Notes under the pieces: generated by a model | Seen by the model: the letters and a program-made list of their open reading frames with translations, nothing else | Told to the model about the DNA's origin: nothing | Databases searched by the model: none | Shown here: positions 1 through 5,407 of the stretch, piece by piece | Layout of the letters: each line of letters begins with the position of its first letter | How positions within the stretch are numbered: position 1 is the stretch's first letter | Translations under genes and position numbers: made by a program | Assembly: GCA_900550685.1 (NCBI GenBank) | Contig: URTS01000074.1 | Span: forward strand, 1-9,271 | Reading direction: 5' to 3' | Length of the DNA stretch: 9,271 nucleotides | DNA from: an uncultured Oscillibacter sp. | Lineage (GTDB): Bacteria > Bacillota > Clostridia > Oscillospirales > Oscillospiraceae

Positions 1-170
1 GCCCAGAAGCTGTCCGGCTCCGCCGTCACCCAGACGGACAGTCCCAGGCCGCCGATGTGCCCGGCCCGCAGCTTTTCCAGGTGGCGGCGTTCCAGAACAT
101 GGTCCTCCCCCGCCAGACGGCGGCGGGTCACGTCAAACAGCAGGTCGGAATGTCCGTCGAAAATCATCAT
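1..170 (-). CDS. Membrane dipeptidase (peptidase M19), N-terminal part only
   Basis: This is the first 56 codons of a gene that runs off the left edge of the window. The product begins M-M-I-F-D-G-H-S-D, and the HxD pair (H7, D9) matches the first zinc-binding motif of the M19 renal/membrane dipeptidase family. The following stretch, with HLEKLRAGHIGGLGLSVW near residues 30-47, also fits the start of that fold. Family members hydrolyse dipeptides, including D-amino-acid-containing ones, with a binuclear zinc centre; substrate cannot be judged here. The start at 170 is chosen because GGGGAG (178-183) lies 7 nt upstream; the adjacent ATG at 167 is possible. It diverges from the ylxM operon. The family call rests on the N-terminus only. 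Confidence 0.8.
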   Translation of the reverse strand, partial: MMIFDGHSDLLFDVTRRRLAGEDHVLERRHLEKLRAGHIGGLGLSVWVTAEPDSFW

Positions 171-197
171 CTGGTGTCTCCCCTTTCCTCTCTCCCC

Positions 198-226
198 AGT
201 ATATCCGCTCCCGCCCACCGCCGCAA
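198..226 (-). promoter_or_regulatory. Probable sigma-A promoter of the M19 dipeptidase gene
   Basis: On the minus strand TTGCGG (221-226) is separated by 17 nt from TATACT (198-203). The expected transcript start is near 191, about 20 nt before the start codon, leaving room for the GGGGAG ribosome binding site. The same -35 hexamer and spacing recur before the VOC gene. Confidence 0.55.
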
Positions 227-271
227 CCGGGAATTTCTTTGAAATTTTCCGCTTTTTCTGCCACTTTTCTC

Positions 272-300
272 TTGACTTTTCGGCGGAAATCCTGTAAACT
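272..300 (+). promoter_or_regulatory. Probable sigma-A promoter of the ylxM-ffh-rpsP-khpA operon
   Basis: TTGACT (272-277), a 17-nt spacer and TAAACT (295-300) form a good vegetative promoter. Transcription should begin near 307, just ahead of the hairpin at 311-330. Confidence 0.65.
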
Positions 301-310
301 GATTGCTGTT

Positions 311-330
311 GTAAAGCGGTACAGCTTTAC
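311..330 (+). promoter_or_regulatory. Hairpin at the 5' end of the ylxM leader
   Basis: GTAAAGC and GCTTTAC are perfect inverted repeats around the loop GGTACA. The hairpin should begin a few nucleotides after the predicted transcript start and ends directly against the AGGAAGGGAG ribosome binding site (331-340). It could protect the 5' end of the mRNA or modulate access to the binding site. The function is inferred. Confidence 0.5.
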
Positions 331-346
331 AGGAAGGGAGTTCAGC

Positions 347-712
347 ATGAAAAATCAGACTTATCGGATGACGATGCTCTTTGATTTCTACGGCGAGCTC
401 CTGACCGACCGTCAGAAGGAATTCTTCGACCTTTATTATAATGAGGACCTCTCCCTGTCCGAGATCGCTGAAAATGAAGGCATCTCCCGCCAGGGCGTCC
501 GGGACGTCATCGTCCGGGCGGAGGCCGCCATGCAGGAGATCGAGGACAAAACGGGCCTGATCCGCCGCTTTGAGCAGTTCCGGGGCCATCTGGACGCCAT
601 CTGCAATGCCGCGGAGGAGATCCGGACCTTGAACTACCGGCAGTATGAGGACAACCGCCTGACGGAGCTGACAGACAAGATCACGGCGGAAGCCTCTGCG
701 CTGAAGGAGTAA
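347..712 (+). CDS. ylxM: YlxM, SRP-associated helix-turn-helix protein (UPF0122)
   Basis: The 121-residue product matches the YlxM/UPF0122 family, small sigma-70 region-4-like helix-turn-helix proteins encoded next to ffh in Firmicutes. In streptococci YlxM is reported to interact with the signal recognition particle and stimulate its GTPase activity. The N-terminal RMTMLFDFYGELLTDRQ and the HTH segment around residues 34-55 (LSLSEIAENEGISRQGVRDVI) are typical. The length is normal. The start at 347 follows AGGAAGGGAG; the longer upstream open frame lacks a binding site and would begin before the promoter. The stop is 2 nt from the ffh start and the ffh ribosome binding site lies inside the end of ylxM, so the two are probably translationally coupled. 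Confidence 0.92.
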   Translation: MKNQTYRMTMLFDFYGELLTDRQKEFFDLYYNEDLSLSEIAENEGISRQGVRDVIVRAEAAMQEIEDKTGLIRRFEQFRGHLDAICNAAEEIRTLNYRQYEDNRLTELTDKITAEASALKE

Positions 713-714
713 GC

Positions 715-2070
715 ATGGCATTTGAGGGACTGAGTGAAAAGCTGACCGCGGCCTTTAAGCGCCTGCGGGGCAAGGGCCGCCTGACGGAAAACGACGTCCG
801 GGAGGCCATGCGGGAGGTCCGCCTGGCCCTGCTGGAAGCCGACGTGAGCTACAAGGTGGTCAAGGAATTTGTGGCCACCGTGACGGAGCGGGCCGTGGGC
901 ACCGATGTGCTGGACAGCCTGACCCCCGCCCAGCAGGTGGTAAAGATCGTCAATGAGGAGCTGACGAACCTCATGGGCGGCGGCACTGCCAAGCTGTCCC
1001 TGGCCAATAACGGCCCCTCCGTGATCATGATGGTGGGCCTCCAGGGTGCCGGTAAGACCACCACCACCGCCAAGCTGGCGGGCTACATGAAAAAGCAGCA
1101 CAGCAAGCGGCCTCTCCTGGCCGCCTGCGACGTGTACCGCCCCGCCGCCATTGAACAGCTGAAGGTGGTGGGCGGCCAGCTGGGACTTCCAGTCTATGAG
1201 GAGGGCCAGGGCGATCCGGTGAAGATCGCCGAAAACGCTCTCCGCCACGCCCGGGACCACGGCAACGATCTGGTATTTCTGGATACCGCCGGCCGTCTCC
1301 ATGTGGACGAAGCCCTCATGGACGAACTGAAGCGGATGAAGGCCGCTGTCCATCCCAACGAGATTCTGCTGGTGGTGGACGCTATGACCGGCCAGGACGC
1401 CGTCAACGCCGCCGGCGCCTTTGACGAGGCTCTGGGCATCGACGGCGTGGTCCTCACCAAGCTGGACGGCGACGCAAGAGGCGGCGCGGCCCTTTCCATC
1501 AAGGCCGCCACCGGCAAGCCCATCAAGTTCGTGGGTACCGGTGAAAAGCTGGATATGATCGAGCCCTTCCATCCCGACCGGATGGCCAGCCGTATTCTGG
1601 GCATGGGCGATATGCTCTCCTTTATTGAAAAGGCCCAGCAGAACTATGATGAAAAGCAGGCCAAGAAGCTGGAAGAGAAGCTGAAAAAGAACAGCTTCAC
1701 CCTGACGGATTATTTCGACCAGATCCAGCAGCTGAAAAACATGGGCGACCTCAGCCAGCTGGCGGGCATGATGCCCGGCAACCTGGGCAGTAAGCTCCAG
1801 GGTGCCCAGATCGATGAAAAGGCCCTGACCCGGACGGAGGCCATCATTCTCTCCATGACCCCGGCGGAGCGGGAAAATCCCCAGATCCTGGGCGCCAGCC
1901 GGAAAAAGCGGATCGCCGCAGGCTGCGGATTGGACGTGGTGGATGTGAACCGGCTCCTCAAGCAGTTTGATGGGATGCAGCAGATCATCAAGCAGGTCAC
2001 CGGCGGCCGGAAGCCCGGCATCGGCGGCTTTATGCACGGCAAAGGCCTGCGGAAGCGCAAGAAAAAGTAA
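715..2070 (+). CDS. ffh: Signal recognition particle GTPase Ffh (SRP54)
   Basis: This is the full-length 451-residue protein component of the signal recognition particle. It binds signal sequences of nascent membrane and secreted proteins together with SRP RNA and docks on FtsY. An N domain (about 1-95) is followed by the G domain with P-loop GLQGAGKTT (108-116), DTAGR (190-194) and TKLDGDARGG (248-257). The methionine-rich M domain starts near residue 300, and GASRKKRIAAGCG (393-405) is the SRP-RNA-binding motif. The C-terminus is strongly basic, ending GLRKRKKK. AAGGAG upstream, inside ylxM, supports the start. No frameshift or missing motif is seen. No SRP RNA gene is visible nearby. Confidence 0.98.
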   Translation: MAFEGLSEKLTAAFKRLRGKGRLTENDVREAMREVRLALLEADVSYKVVKEFVATVTERAVGTDVLDSLTPAQQVVKIVNEELTNLMGGGTAKLSLANNGPSVIMMVGLQGAGKTTTTAKLAGYMKKQHSKRPLLAACDVYRPAAIEQLKVVGGQLGLPVYEEGQGDPVKIAENALRHARDHGNDLVFLDTAGRLHVDEALMDELKRMKAAVHPNEILLVVDAMTGQDAVNAAGAFDEALGIDGVVLTKLDGDARGGAALSIKAATGKPIKFVGTGEKLDMIEPFHPDRMASRILGMGDMLSFIEKAQQNYDEKQAKKLEEKLKKNSFTLTDYFDQIQQLKNMGDLSQLAGMMPGNLGSKLQGAQIDEKALTRTEAIILSMTPAERENPQILGASRKKRIAAGCGLDVVDVNRLLKQFDGMQQIIKQVTGGRKPGIGGFMHGKGLRKRKKK

Positions 2071-2092
2071 GAAAGTAAGTATATCGGTATAT

Positions 2093-2111
2093 TAGATGTC
2101 GCAGACATTTA
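2093..2111 (+). other. Hairpin in the ffh-rpsP intergenic spacer
   Basis: TTAGATGTC and GACATTTA-type arms, with one G-U pair, close over the loop GCA. The 85-nt spacer around it is AT-rich compared with the genes on both sides. There is no U-tract after the stem, so it is not an obvious terminator. TATTAT (2110-2115) could be a -10 box for extra rpsP transcription, but no convincing -35 box precedes it. The structure could be a processing site or an rpsP leader element. Confidence 0.35.
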
Positions 2112-2155
2112 TTATAAACATCAATTTATAGACAACATTTTGGAGGTACAGACAA

Positions 2156-2395
2156 ATGGTTAAGATCAGACTGCGCCGCATGGGCGCCAAGAAGGCTCCT
2201 TACTACCGCGTTGTGGTGGCCGATTCCCGCTTCCCCCGCGACGGCCGCTTCATTGAGGAGATCGGCACTTACAATCCCTGCGTGGCTCCCGCCAGCATCC
2301 AGATCGACGCTGACCGCGCCAAGGAGTGGATCAAGTCCGGCGCTCAGCCCACCGACACCGTGAGAGCTCTGCTGAAAAAAGTGGACGTCCTCTAA
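2156..2395 (+). CDS. rpsP: 30S ribosomal protein S16
   Basis: The 79-residue product starts MVKIRLRRMGAKKAPYYRVVVADSR and continues RDGRFIEEIGTYNP, which are the highly conserved blocks of ribosomal protein S16. S16 is a primary component of 30S subunit assembly and binds 16S rRNA. The length is normal for Firmicutes. A strong TTTTGGAGG site (GGAGG at 2142-2146) lies 9 nt before the ATG. It sits between ffh and khpA, the conserved Firmicutes order, and is 15 nt from khpA, so co-transcription is expected. Confidence 0.98.
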   Translation: MVKIRLRRMGAKKAPYYRVVVADSRFPRDGRFIEEIGTYNPCVAPASIQIDADRAKEWIKSGAQPTDTVRALLKKVDVL

Positions 2396-2410
2396 TCCGG
2401 AGGGCGGATC

Positions 2411-2641
2411 ATGAAGGACTTGCTGCTCTACATCGCCAGAAATCTTGTGGACGATCCTGACAGCGTCTCTGTGACGGAGGTTCAGGGCGACCAGGAGCTG
2501 ACGTTGGAGCTGCGCGTCGCCCCCGATGACATGGGGAAGGTGATTGGCCGTCAGGGCCGCATCGCCAAGGAGATCCGGACTGTGATCCGGTCCTACGCCC
2601 AGCGCACCGGCGTTAAGGTTTCGGTCGACATTGTAGACTAA
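2411..2641 (+). CDS. khpA: KH-domain RNA-binding protein KhpA (YlqC family)
   Basis: This 76-residue protein is almost entirely one KH domain, with the RNA-binding GxxG loop as GRQG (46-49) inside GKVIGRQGRIAKEIR. KhpA proteins bind RNA, partner with KhpB/Jag in several Firmicutes, and influence cell elongation and division; the gene's place after rpsP is characteristic. GGAGGG precedes the ATG. The stop codon TAA leads straight into the A-tract of the terminator, so this is the last gene of the operon. In many Firmicutes rimM, trmD and rplS follow; they are absent here. Confidence 0.95.
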   Translation: MKDLLLYIARNLVDDPDSVSVTEVQGDQELTLELRVAPDDMGKVIGRQGRIAKEIRTVIRSYAQRTGVKVSVDIVD

Positions 2642-2679
2642 AAAAGATCCCGTCTGCTGCGGCAGGCGGGATCTTTTTT
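2640..2679 (+). terminator. Intrinsic terminator of the ylxM-ffh-rpsP-khpA operon
   Basis: A 12-bp stem, GATCCCGTCTGC (2646-2657) with GCAGGCGGGATC (2662-2673), contains one G-U pair and has loop TGCG, then TTTTTT. Six A residues on the other side could make it work in both directions. Confidence 0.93.
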
Positions 2680-2690
2680 CTCGTTTCCTC

Positions 2691-2721
2691 AAGAAAAAGG
2701 AGAGCCGGACGGCTCTCCTTT
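2691..2721 (-). terminator. Intrinsic terminator of the transporter gene
   Basis: GGAGAGCC (2699-2706) and GGCTCTCC (2711-2718) form a stem, extendable by AA/TT pairs. Read on the minus strand it is followed by a T-rich run (CCTTTTTCTT). It lies 11 nt beyond the transporter stop codon and back to back with the khpA terminator, as expected between convergent units. Confidence 0.88.
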
Positions 2722-2731
2722 CGTATTTTCG

Positions 2732-4009
2732 TCACAGTCCGGCGTAGAACAACCACACCAGCACATAGCCGGTGAGCACCGCCGCCAGGGTAAAGGGCAC
2801 GCCGATGCGCATAAACTGGCCGGTGCTGACCTCGTAGCCCTCCCGGCGGAGGATGCCGCAGGCGGCGATATTGGCGCTGGCCCCCACCGGGGTCAGGTTG
2901 CCGCCCAGGGTAGCGCCAGTCAGCAGGCCGAAGCACAGCACCGCCTGGTTCACCCCTAGAGAGGCGGCCACGCCGCTCATTACCGGCAGCATGGTGGCAG
3001 TGTAGGGAATGTTGTCCACAAAGGCGGAGATGATCACCGAGGCCCAGACGATGATGGTGTAGGTCAAAAACAGGCTGCCACCGCCAAGGCCGGTGATGAT
3101 GCGGCTGATATCGTCAATGATGCCCACCCGCTCAATGCCGTGGATCACCACAAACAGCCCCGCCAGCAGGGCCAGTGTCTCGTAGTCGATGGCTTTCAGC
3201 ACATCCGCCGCCAGATTGGCGGTCAGCTTGCCCCGGCCCGCCTCCAGGGCCAGGCCCACCAGGAAAAAGGCCATGCAGATCACGCCGTTGGTGATGTCCG
3301 GCTTCTCCGGCACAAAGGAGGCGGCGATCAGGGAGCCGACCGTGCCCAGCAGCAGGAATGTCGGGAGATAATCCGTCACCGGCGTCAGCTCCGCGCCGTA
3401 CAGCTTCCCCTTCTCCTCCCGGAACAGGAACAGCATCACCGGCACCGTCACCAATGCGCCGACCTCCACCACCCAGAACATGCCCGGGCGGCCCTCATAG
3501 GCGAAGAAGTCCATGAAATCCAGTCCCAGATGCCCCGCCAGCAGAATGGAGGTGGTGTCCCCCACCAGGGTGGCGGCGCCCTGCAGATTGGAACTGACGG
3601 CGATGGCCAGAATAGGCGCCACCGGGGAGATTTTCAGCTTTTTGGCAATGGCCACCCCCACCGGGGCCAGCATCAGCACCGTGGCCACATTGTCCACAAA
3701 GGCGGACACCAGGCCCGCAAACAGGGCCAGGGCAATAATGAGCCACTTTACGCTGGGCAGCAGGGCCACCAGCCGGTCCGACAGGCGGTTGGGCATGTTG
3801 GACCGGATAAACAGGTCTACGGTGCCCATGGTGCCCGCCAGCATCAGCAGCACGTTCCAGTCCACCGCTCCCGGGATATCCCCCAGCGGCACGATGCCCA
3901 GCGCCAAAAAGATCCCAGCCGCCGCCAGGGCGGAGATGGCCCGGTAGTTGGGCAGCAGGAGCAGCAGCGCATACACCGCAATAAAGATCAGAAGCGCAGC
4001 AGTTTTCAT
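2732..4009 (-). CDS. ArsB/NhaD-like (ion transporter superfamily) membrane transporter, probably riboswitch-controlled
   Basis: The 425-residue protein is hydrophobic throughout, with roughly 10-12 membrane segments. It shows the internal duplication of the ArsB/NhaD/SLC13-type ion transporter superfamily: SAFVDN occurs at 102-107 (SAFVDNVATVLMLAPV) and again at 328-333 (SAFVDNIPYTATMLPVM). Each copy is followed by a polar hairpin signature, ATLVGDTTS (146-154) and GGNLTPVGASAN (369-380). The family includes arsenite, Na+/H+ and dicarboxylate carriers; sequence alone does not fix the substrate. The start at 4009 follows GAGGGGGA. A longer in-frame start at 4078 would lie inside the leader terminator, so it is rejected. 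The leader resembles a Mn2+ riboswitch, hinting at Mn2+ export or a Mn2+-linked role (inference). Confidence 0.85.
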   Translation of the reverse strand: MKTAALLIFIAVYALLLLLPNYRAISALAAAGIFLALGIVPLGDIPGAVDWNVLLMLAGTMGTVDLFIRSNMPNRLSDRLVALLPSVKWLIIALALFAGLVSAFVDNVATVLMLAPVGVAIAKKLKISPVAPILAIAVSSNLQGAATLVGDTTSILLAGHLGLDFMDFFAYEGRPGMFWVVEVGALVTVPVMLFLFREEKGKLYGAELTPVTDYLPTFLLLGTVGSLIAASFVPEKPDITNGVICMAFFLVGLALEAGRGKLTANLAADVLKAIDYETLALLAGLFVVIHGIERVGIIDDISRIITGLGGGSLFLTYTIIVWASVIISAFVDNIPYTATMLPVMSGVAASLGVNQAVLCFGLLTGATLGGNLTPVGASANIAACGILRREGYEVSTGQFMRIGVPFTLAAVLTGYVLVWLFYAGL

Positions 4010-4038
4010 AGAGTTCCCCCTCAGCATGATTTCATCCG

Positions 4039-4087
4039 AAAACGACAAAAGCGACACTTCTGCCGCACCAGACGGCAAAAGTCTCGC
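4039..4087 (-). terminator. Leader (attenuator) terminator of the transporter mRNA
   Basis: On the minus strand GCGAGACTTTTGCCG (4087-4073) can pair with CGGCAGAAGTGTCGC (4065-4051) over a 7-nt loop. Fourteen of 15 positions pair, one as a wobble, with a single G-G mismatch. TTTTGTCGTTTT (4050-4039) follows. The left arm also supplies the 3' strand of the aptamer P1 helix, so aptamer and terminator are mutually exclusive. That arrangement fits an ON switch in which ligand binding prevents termination. Confidence 0.75.
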
Positions 4088-4168
4088 TTCTTCCTATACG
4101 GCCCGGGCCTTTCGGCCGGGATGACGAACCGCACAACGCCTTCCGGCGCGAACTACTCCCTTTTACGG
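4075..4168 (-). promoter_or_regulatory. Probable yybP-ykoY (Mn2+) riboswitch aptamer
   Basis: The minus-strand leader holds the two hallmark strands of the yybP-ykoY aptamer: a 5' segment AAAAGGGAGTAG (4164-4153), like the consensus AAAGGGGAGUAG, and a 3' segment GCGAGACTTTT (4087-4077), like GC(A/G)AGACCUUU. They close a P1 helix of about 7 bp (GUAAAAG with CUUUUGC). Between them are a small hairpin CGCC-GGAA-GGCG, the string GTTCGTCAT and a GAAA-capped GGCC/GGCC hairpin flanked by CCC and CGGG. The family senses Mn2+ and usually controls Mn exporters (MntP, TerC-like proteins, P-type ATPases). The predicted transcript start at about 4167 falls at the first base of P1. I identified it by memory of the consensus, not by a covariance search. 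Confidence 0.72.
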
Positions 4169-4173
4169 TTCTC

Positions 4174-4202
4174 AGAATGCCAGACTTCAGCCTGTCCGTC
4201 AA
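4174..4202 (-). promoter_or_regulatory. Probable promoter of the riboswitch-transporter unit
   Basis: On the minus strand TTGACG (4202-4197), a 17-nt spacer and CATTCT (4179-4174) preceded by TGG form an extended -10 type promoter. The -10 hexamer is weak, but the predicted start (about 4167) coincides with the riboswitch 5' end. Confidence 0.5.
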
Positions 4203-4218
4203 GTGAAAACTTCGATAA

Positions 4219-4246
4219 GACGGCGGCCCGGTCTCCCGGGCCCGTC
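4219..4246 (-). terminator. Possible terminator of the VOC-miniprotein operon
   Basis: GACGG-GCCCGG and CCGGGC-CG-CCGTC form an 11-bp GC-rich stem with a 2-nt bulge and a GAGA loop on the minus strand. Only a broken T-run (TTATCGAAGTTTTC) follows, so termination may be partial. It lies about 65 nt past the miniprotein stop and just before the riboswitch promoter. Confidence 0.45.
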
Positions 4247-4310
4247 CCATCCGGCCTCATTATTATAATATGCAGGCTTGTCCCCTTTCATGCCGCGCAG
4301 AAAGCAAACC

Positions 4311-4481
4311 TTACTGCCGCCGGGCAGTGCGGTATTCGTCTCCAGGGCGGTAAAAGGGGCAGGCATCGTTGGCGGAGCGGAGAAATTTCTCCATATCATC
4401 CTCGTCCAGGTCGGCTTCACAGTAGTTGGTGTCCGTCTCCGGGTCATACTCGAAATAGACGCACTCCTCACAGTTGGTCAT
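4311..4481 (-). CDS. 56-residue cysteine-containing miniprotein (DUF6472-like)
   Basis: This short gene encodes MTNCEECVYFEYDPETD, then a central acidic part (ADLDEDDMEKFL) and a basic end (RTARRQ). Four cysteines (C4, C7, C21, C41) in a CxxC-x13-C-x19-C pattern suggest a small metal-binding, probably zinc, fold. The pattern matches my recollection of the DUF6472 family of Clostridia, which has no known function. It starts 9 nt after the VOC gene stop, with GTGAGGG overlapping that stop as the ribosome binding site, so the two are a translationally linked operon. The acidic, cysteine-bearing composition and conserved-looking layout argue against a chance frame. Function is unknown; a metal or redox role is only a guess. 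Confidence 0.82.
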   Translation of the reverse strand: MTNCEECVYFEYDPETDTNYCEADLDEDDMEKFLRSANDACPFYRPGDEYRTARRQ

Positions 4482-4490
4482 GACGCGCCC

Positions 4491-4856
4491 TCACTTTTCC
4501 GGCACAATCTCGATCCAGTAGCCGTCGGGATCTGCGATAAAATAAATGCCCATGGCGGGATTTTCATAGCAGATGCACCCCAGCTTCTCATGGAGGGCGT
4601 GGGCCTTGTCCATATCCGGCACCGCCATGGCCAGGTGGAACTCGCACTCTCCCAGATCATACTTCTGGGGATGATCCCGCAACCAGGTCAACTCCAGGCG
4701 GAAATCCGTTTTGCCGTCCCCCAGGTAGGTCAGAATGAAGCTGCCGTCCGCCGCCTCCTTCCGTCTCACCGGCTCCAGGCCCAGGGCCTCCCGGTAAAAG
4801 GCCAGAGACTTTTCCAGATCCGCTACATTAAAATTAAAGTGGTTGAATGTAAACAT
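4491..4856 (-). CDS. Glyoxalase I-like VOC family metalloenzyme
   Basis: This 121-residue protein is a complete vicinal oxygen chelate (VOC) fold of two beta-alpha-beta-beta-beta modules. Putative metal ligands are in glyoxalase I positions: H6, E55 (RLELTW), H74 (CEFHLAMAV) and E116 (YWIEIVP), close to E. coli GloA H5/E56/H74/E122. FYREALGLEP (20-29) and FIADPDGYWIEIVPEK (106-121) are family hallmarks. It probably acts as a lactoylglutathione lyase-type enzyme on methylglyoxal-thiol adducts, though related lyases and isomerases share the fold and Clostridia often lack glutathione. The start at 4856 is 8 nt from AGGAGG (4865-4870); an in-frame TTG at 4859 is less well spaced. It heads an operon with the cysteine miniprotein. 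Confidence 0.88.
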   Translation of the reverse strand: MFTFNHFNFNVADLEKSLAFYREALGLEPVRRKEAADGSFILTYLGDGKTDFRLELTWLRDHPQKYDLGECEFHLAMAVPDMDKAHALHEKLGCICYENPAMGIYFIADPDGYWIEIVPEK

Positions 4857-4887
4857 CAAGCCATCCTCCTAATTTGGTCTAAAACTT

Positions 4888-4916
4888 ATTATACCCTGCC
4901 CCGGGCCGGTCCGCAA
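4888..4916 (-). promoter_or_regulatory. Probable sigma-A promoter of the VOC-miniprotein operon
   Basis: On the minus strand TTGCGG (4916-4911), a 17-nt spacer and a perfect TATAAT (4893-4888). Transcription should start near 4881, about 25 nt before the ATG. Confidence 0.7.
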
Positions 4917-4942
4917 GCGGTTTTCTCCGGGAAAAACGGAAC

Positions 4943-4969
4943 GGCTCCCGGCAGGCCGGGCAGAAAGCC
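4943..4969. other. GC-rich hairpin in the divergent intergenic region
   Basis: GGCT-CCCGGC-AG-GCCGGG-(CAGAA)-AGCC can fold as a bulged stem. On the minus strand a short T-run (GTTTTTC, about 4931-4937) lies nearby, so it may be a relic or weak minus-strand terminator. The rest of the 4860-5117 spacer contains only the two divergent promoters; I see no further gene in it. Confidence 0.3.
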
Positions 4970-5054
4970 CACCCTTCCGGCGCTTTGTGGAAAACAGCAC
5001 CATCTTTTTGTGAGTTCCGACGTATCTTTATCCAATTTTACCTGCACTCCCCTG

Positions 5055-5083
5055 TTGACAATCCGGCCTTACCGGGGTAAAAT
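5055..5083 (+). promoter_or_regulatory. Strong sigma-A promoter of the membrane miniprotein
   Basis: A consensus TTGACA (5055-5060), a 17-nt spacer and TAAAAT (5078-5083). It is the best promoter match in the window. Transcription should start near 5090. Confidence 0.8.
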
Positions 5084-5117
5084 AGGCCCATCAAACAGCT
5101 GGGAAGGAGCGGTTCAG

Positions 5118-5393
5118 ATGAAGTTCAATCGGTTTTCTCATTCTGAAAAGATGTCTATGTCTGCGTCTGCTCCCTGCACGAACGCTTATTCTTTCTGCGC
5201 TCATTCTGCCGATACTGCTATGATTTCTGTTCTGGACGCCATTATTATGGCGTCCATTATTATTTATGGCCTGGCCATTCTGCTGAACCTGCGCTTGATT
5301 GCCCTGCTGGTAATTCTGGTAGCAGTTGTAGGACTGGTACGCCTGGTACATTGCAAAACCGATACGCCCTGGTGTTATGAGTTAGCGGTTTAA
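5118..5393 (+). CDS. 91-residue membrane miniprotein of unknown function
   Basis: I do not recognise this family. The gene has its own near-consensus promoter, an AAGGAG site 8 nt before the ATG and its own terminator, so it is an independent unit. Residues 1-34 are polar and rich in Ser, Met, Ala and His, with C20 and C27. Two membrane segments follow, about 35-57 and 60-78, separated by the short N-L-R turn. The tail HCKTDTPWCYELAV has C79 and C86. Four cysteines flank the membrane hairpin. Codons are unusually often T-ending (TCT, ATT, GCT) compared with the neighbours, which may reflect high expression or a different origin. The frame stays open far upstream on this strand, but that part is antisense to the VOC gene and is not used. 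Confidence 0.68.
   Translation: MKFNRFSHSEKMSMSASAPCTNAYSFCAHSADTAMISVLDAIIMASIIIYGLAILLNLRLIALLVILVAVVGLVRLVHCKTDTPWCYELAV
5234..5263 (+). repeat. Perfect 9-bp inverted repeat and in-frame direct repeat inside the miniprotein gene
   Basis: GGACGCCAT (5234-5242) and ATGGCGTCC (5247-5255) flank the loop TATT. CCATTATTAT also occurs twice, at 5239-5248 and 5254-5263, 15 nt apart and in frame, encoding the A-I-I-M and S-I-I-I stretch of the first membrane segment. Confidence 0.6.
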
Positions 5394-5407
5394 CTGTATG
5401 ATACAGT

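Noticed and set aside
634..2037. Long minus-strand open frame of 467 codons opposite ffh
   Set aside because: It is the complement of a complete ffh gene with all motifs; its translation is Gly/His/Leu-rich low-complexity sequence typical of GC-rich antisense frames.
4259..4290. TATAAT-like motif within TATTATAATA as an extra promoter
   Set aside because: The AT-rich patch gives perfect -10 matches on both strands, but neither has an acceptable -35 box at 16-18 nt.
4199..4471. 90-codon minus-strand frame overlapping the cysteine miniprotein
   Set aside because: It is in a different frame from the four-cysteine product, lacks the ribosome binding site seen at 4481, and runs through the hairpin and promoter.
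3140..4483. Plus-strand 447-codon open frame opposite the transporter and its leader
   Set aside because: The translation is dominated by Gln, His, Arg and Gly without domain character, and it is antisense to the transporter, the riboswitch and the start of the miniprotein gene.
4278..5117. Long N-terminal extension of the membrane miniprotein frame
   Set aside because: It is antisense to the VOC and cysteine miniprotein genes and lies upstream of the promoter at 5055-5083; the ATG at 5118 has the good ribosome binding site.
5234..5255. Hairpin in the miniprotein gene as a terminator or CRISPR-like repeat
   Set aside because: There is no T-run and only two copies of a short repeat, inside a coding frame; no array structure exists in the window.
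5091..5351. Gln/Asn/Tyr-rich minus-strand frame opposite the membrane miniprotein
   Set aside because: The Q/N-rich translation is what the complement of Ile/Val/Leu-rich membrane codons gives, and promoter, binding site and terminator all belong to the plus strand.
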